From contig NZ_QFFU01000027.1 of the NCBI RefSeq assembly GCF_003131185.1, positions 1 to 64,000 on the forward strand: a DNA stretch of 64,000 nt, read 5' to 3'. Under the pieces are notes generated by a model. That model made no database searches. It was not told the origin of the DNA and was given only the letters and a program-made list of their open reading frames with translations. Below, piece by piece: positions 61,245 to 64,000 of this stretch. This stretch comes from Pseudomonas ovata. GTDB lineage: Bacteria; Pseudomonadota; Gammaproteobacteria; Pseudomonadales; Pseudomonadaceae. Both the position numbers and the translations under genes were made by a program. The number at the start of each line of letters is the position of its first letter. The stretch's first letter is position 1.

Positions 61245-62888
61245 ATGACCCATTCCTGCATCACGCTGCAAGGCGTTGGCTGGGCGCTGCCGGACGGCAC
61301 GCCTTTGTTTTCCGACCTCAACGAACAGTTCGACTCACGCCACACCGGCCTGGTGGGGCGCAATGGCGTGGGCAAAAGTGTGCTGGCGCGCATTCTCGCC
61401 GGCCTGGTGCAGCCTACCCGTGGCCACTGCACCCGCCAGGGGCGTGTGCATTACCTGGCGCAGCAGATCACCCCGGCAGCGGATGCCAGCGTGTCCAGTC
61501 TGGCCGGTGTGCAGCACACACTGGACGCCTTGGCACGTATCGAACAAGGCAGCTGCGCGGTCGAGGATTTCGAGGCCGTAGGCGACGCCTGGGACATCCG
61601 CCAGCGATTGCAACAGGCCCTGCATGCCCATGGCCTGGGCCATCTTGACGCTGACAGGCCGGCCAGTACCCTGAGCGGCGGGCAGGCCATGCGCGTGGCC
61701 CTGATCGGTGCGGCGCTGGCGCAGGCGGACTTTCTGATTCTCGATGAGCCCAGCAATCACCTGGATCAACCTGCCCGCCAGGCGCTGATCGAGCAATTGC
61801 AGGCCTGGCCACACGGGTTGCTGGTCATCAGCCACGACCGCGCATTGCTGGAGGTGATGCAACGCACGGTCGAGCTGTCATCGCTGGGCTTGCGCAGCTA
61901 TGGCGGCCCCTACCGTTTTTATGCCCAGTGCAAAGCGCAGGAGCAGCACAGCGCGGTGCTGGCGCTCGAGCACAGCAAACTGCAACGACGGCGCGATGAA
62001 CAGGCCATGCGCCAGCAGCATGAACGCCAGGAGCGGCGCCAGGCGCATGGCCGGCAACAAGGCCGGCACGCCAATCAGGCGGCCATTATCCAGGGCCGAC
62101 AGAAAGAGCGCAGCGAGGGCTCGGCCGGCCGGTTGCGCCAGCAGCACACGGTGGCGCAACACCGTCTCGACCAGCAGGTGCGCGAAGCGGCGCTACAGGT
62201 CGAGGACTCTGCCCTGATTGCCTTGCAGGCGTTGCCGACCCCTCTGGTGACCCGTCGGTGTGTGGCGACACTCGAGGCTGTGACGCTGCCCTTTGTCAGT
62301 CTCGCCCTGCAGCGCATTGACCTGCTGCTGGGCGGCCAGCAGCGGATCGGTGTGGTCGGCGCCAATGGTTGTGGCAAATCCACCCTGCTCAAGGTACTGG
62401 CCGGCCACCTCATGCCCTTGGCCGGTACATGCCATGTCACACCCGACACTGTTTATCTGGACCAGCAACTGACCCCGCTGGACCCGGCGCGCACGGTGCT
62501 GGAGCAATTACAGAGCGTCAACCGCCAGGCAAGTGTCAGTGAACTGCGCACCCGCCTGGCGCAGCTTGGCCTGGGTGCGCGTAAGGCCGAGTCGCCCAGC
62601 GGCCGGCTCAGTGGCGGGGAGCGACTGAAAGCTGCGCTGGCCTGCGTGCTGTATGCCGACCCGGTGCCACAACTGGTGTTGCTGGATGAGCCGGGCAATC
62701 ACCTGGACCTGCCTTCGATCCAGGCGCTGGAAATCCTGCTGCGCGGCTATCAGGGCGCGTTGGTGGTGGTGTCCCATGATCAGGCGCTGCTGGACAACCT
62801 CGGGTTGACCCATTGCTTGCTGGCGAGCGAACAAGGGTGGCGGCTTGACGCGTGGCAGGGAGCGTCGACCGCATGGCATGAAGAGTGA
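61245..62888 (+). CDS. ABC-F family ATPase
   Basis: This 547-residue protein has two ABC cassettes and no membrane domain: Walker A GRNGVGKS and signature LSGGQAMR in the first, GANGCGKS and LSGGERLK in the second, each with an LDEPxNHLD Walker B. The linker is long, very Gln/Arg/His-rich and charged (RRRDEQAMRQQHERQERRQAHGR). ABC-F proteins act on the ribosomal E site or in antibiotic resistance. I chose the ATG at 61245 because GGAG lies 7 bases upstream. Which ABC-F subgroup it belongs to cannot be settled without a tree. Confidence 0.92.
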   Translation: MTHSCITLQGVGWALPDGTPLFSDLNEQFDSRHTGLVGRNGVGKSVLARILAGLVQPTRGHCTRQGRVHYLAQQITPAADASVSSLAGVQHTLDALARIEQGSCAVEDFEAVGDAWDIRQRLQQALHAHGLGHLDADRPASTLSGGQAMRVALIGAALAQADFLILDEPSNHLDQPARQALIEQLQAWPHGLLVISHDRALLEVMQRTVELSSLGLRSYGGPYRFYAQCKAQEQHSAVLALEHSKLQRRRDEQAMRQQHERQERRQAHGRQQGRHANQAAIIQGRQKERSEGSAGRLRQQHTVAQHRLDQQVREAALQVEDSALIALQALPTPLVTRRCVATLEAVTLPFVSLALQRIDLLLGGQQRIGVVGANGCGKSTLLKVLAGHLMPLAGTCHVTPDTVYLDQQLTPLDPARTVLEQLQSVNRQASVSELRTRLAQLGLGARKAESPSGRLSGGERLKAALACVLYADPVPQLVLLDEPGNHLDLPSIQALEILLRGYQGALVVVSHDQALLDNLGLTHCLLASEQGWRLDAWQGASTAWHEE

Positions 62889-62925
62889 GGTAAAAGAGCG
62901 TGATCCCGGATACTGCTGCACGGGC

Positions 62926-63306
62926 TCAACCCTGAGGCAGCCCGTCATGTTCGCCGAGTCGCTGGTGCCTGGCCGTCAGCGCCTGTTTGAACAGCGCATC
63001 GGCGCATTCCATCAACAGCCGCGCCAGATCACCCAGCGCGACCTCATCGCCTTTGTTCACGGCGGCCAGGTCGATGGCCTGTGTACGCCGGTTACGCTCG
63101 GACAGGGCTTCCCAACTGCGCATGACGCCGGCGTATAGCGCATTGGCCATGAACTGCTTGTCCTGCGCCTCACGTGCCTGGGCACTGTTGATGAGGCGTG
63201 AATGGGGAAGACGACGGCGTTGGATCAGGCGACATTTCCGGCACAGCGTTTTCAGCGGTGCAAGAGGGCGCTTGTGCCGGTTGGTCGGGGGAGGCTTGCG
63301 AATCAT
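62926..63306 (-). CDS. small basic hypothetical protein
   Basis: This 126-residue protein has a very basic N-terminus (MIRKPPPTNRHKRPLAPLKTLCRKCRLIQRRRLPHSR) with one Cys-x2-Cys pair and a helical C-terminus. I do not recognise it. It is divergent from the XRE regulator, sharing its control region, and could be its target. No clear Shine-Dalgarno is seen, so translation is less certain. Confidence 0.55.
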   Translation of the reverse strand: MIRKPPPTNRHKRPLAPLKTLCRKCRLIQRRRLPHSRLINSAQAREAQDKQFMANALYAGVMRSWEALSERNRRTQAIDLAAVNKGDEVALGDLARLLMECADALFKQALTARHQRLGEHDGLPQG

Positions 63307-63361
63307 GAGCGTATCCAGTCCTTGCGACGGTGCCGTTGATGCAGCATGGGATAAACGCCTG

Positions 63362-63412
63362 CATTCAAGTGAATGCTATAGCGTGTAGTGCGATTGTACC
63401 CATTCAAGTGAA
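63362..63412. promoter_or_regulatory. paired operator-like CATTCAAGTGAA sites
   Basis: CATTCAAGTGAA occurs at 63362-63373 and again at 63401-63412, 39 bp apart (about four helical turns). The first is the core of a palindrome GCATTCA-AG-TGAATGC. They lie between the divergent basic protein and XRE genes and are the natural candidates for XRE autoregulation. Confidence 0.6.
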
Positions 63413-63440
63413 AACCCTTTGTTTTGTAAAGGGTCGCGTC

Positions 63441-63956
63441 ATGGAGCTGAGCAAGGCAATTGGTATGGCGCTCAAAGAGGCCAGAGATACCAACAAGCTC
63501 ACCCAGGAAGACTTTGTCGGCGTCAGTGGCAGAACCTATTTGTCTGAAATCGAACGTGGACTGAAAAAACCGACACTGGAAAAGCTCGACCAGATTGCCA
63601 CCCGCATGGGCATGCACCCATTGGAGTTGCTGGTGGCGTGCTACTCAAAGCGCGATGCGATGAGCGCGACAGACATACTGCAACTTATACAGGCAAGGAT
63701 GCTGGGGCAGGACGTAAAATTTGTACGCCTTGAAGTCGATGGTCATGCCCCTGTGCCGCTTCAGGGGGTTGATGGCCATGCCGGTCCTGCGATCAGTCCG
63801 CTGGACGGTCATGCCGCACCCGATGGTTTTCTCGATGGCCATGCGCCTTCGCCCGACAGTTTGCTTGATGGCCATGGTGTGGCGCCAGGCAAGGCGCTGG
63901 ACGGTCATGCCGGCGCCAAGGTCATTGTGCTCGACGGCCATGGCGGCGGTGCCTGA
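63441..63956 (+). CDS. XRE-family regulator with DGH-repeat tail
   Basis: This 171-residue protein has an N-terminal HTH_3 domain (residues 5-65, LTQEDFVGVSGRTYLSEIERGLKKPTLEKLDQIATRMG). The tail from residue 98 consists of seven Asp-Gly-His units at residues 100, 111, 122, 132, 143, 154 and 165. I chose the ATG at 63441 because AAGGG lies upstream; the open frame back to 63330 runs through the operator. The HTH suggests a DNA-binding regulator, and the His/Asp repeats suggest metal binding or a solenoid, which is inference. I know no family with this tail. Confidence 0.85.
   Translation: MELSKAIGMALKEARDTNKLTQEDFVGVSGRTYLSEIERGLKKPTLEKLDQIATRMGMHPLELLVACYSKRDAMSATDILQLIQARMLGQDVKFVRLEVDGHAPVPLQGVDGHAGPAISPLDGHAAPDGFLDGHAPSPDSLLDGHGVAPGKALDGHAGAKVIVLDGHGGGA
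63735..63956 (+). repeat. seven-fold 33-bp coding repeat (DGH units)
   Basis: GAYGGYCATG recurs seven times with steps of 33, 33, 30, 33, 33 and 33 bases. Each codes for (V/L)-Asp-Gly-His-(Ala/Gly) followed by a variable Pro/Gly/Ala-rich six-residue linker. The third-codon positions differ between units, so the amino-acid pattern is kept by selection or the repeats are old. Confidence 0.9.
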
Positions 63957-64000
63957 ACAGATGCGTTCCTGACGCGTTCAAGATTGATCTCGGTGTGAAC

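Overview
The window reads as a Pseudomonas chromosome, probably from the putida/fluorescens side of the genus. The evidence is the high GC content, the Pseudomonas-type 5S rRNA end at the left edge, the abundant REP/REPIN repeats, the holD-rimI-carbonic anhydrase order and the mksFEB condensin operon. No phage, conjugative or CRISPR locus is visible. I counted 50 intact protein genes or confident ORFs plus one marginal micro-ORF, one tRNA, one partial rRNA, two pseudogene fragments and many dispersed repeats. All names rest on motif recognition and remembered family features; no database was searched.

Layout. 1-97: end of an rRNA operon and its terminator. 274-6202: an inducible metabolic cluster (MFS transporter, AraC regulator, three different dehydrogenases that share the 6-phosphogluconate-dehydrogenase-like fold), with matching tandem operator-like repeats in front of the transporter and of the dehydrogenase operon. 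6235-13765: conserved core (MksBEF condensin, DNA polymerase III psi, RimI, carbonic anhydrase). 14074-28146: signalling and envelope genes (two chemoreceptors, HD hydrolase, universal stress protein, sugar efflux pump, phosphatidylcholine synthase, PhoD-like phosphatase, CHASE4-GGDEF cyclase, KaiC-like ATPase with a response regulator, isochorismatase-family hydrolase). 28355-33130: methyltransferase, MerR regulator, YcaC-like hydrolase, an orphan zinc-ribbon protein, a structured intergenic repeat and a Phd/VapC toxin-antitoxin pair. 33131-38247: GGDEF-EAL protein, tRNA-Met, third chemoreceptor, cupin.

38468-47544 holds two related catabolic units. One is an ACS-type MFS transporter plus a D-2-hydroxyacid dehydrogenase, divergent from a LysR gene. 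The other is a second ACS transporter, FAH-family hydrolase, SDR and a second D-2-hydroxyacid dehydrogenase, divergent from an AraC gene. 47826-51469 has three tandem short Rhs-core genes with unrelated C-terminal domains and no visible immunity genes. 51556-52751 is a decayed patch: a MITE-like element touching the stop of a GlxA-type regulator pseudogene, beside the 3' stub of an aldehyde dehydrogenase. 52969-54612 is an acetolactate synthase. 54885-56506 is an AT-richer patch with two orphan genes. 56682-60279 has two ferritin-like proteins, a DUF2269-like membrane protein and a saccharopine-dehydrogenase-like protein. 60371-63956 ends with small hypotheticals, an ABC-F ATPase and an XRE regulator whose tail is seven DGH repeats at an almost exact 11-residue spacing.

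The least explained items are the DGH-repeat regulator and its operator-like sites, the Rhs trio (one with a caspase-like His/Cys domain), the 6PGDH-fold cluster with its TGCGCAAT repeats, and the MITE/pseudogene patch.
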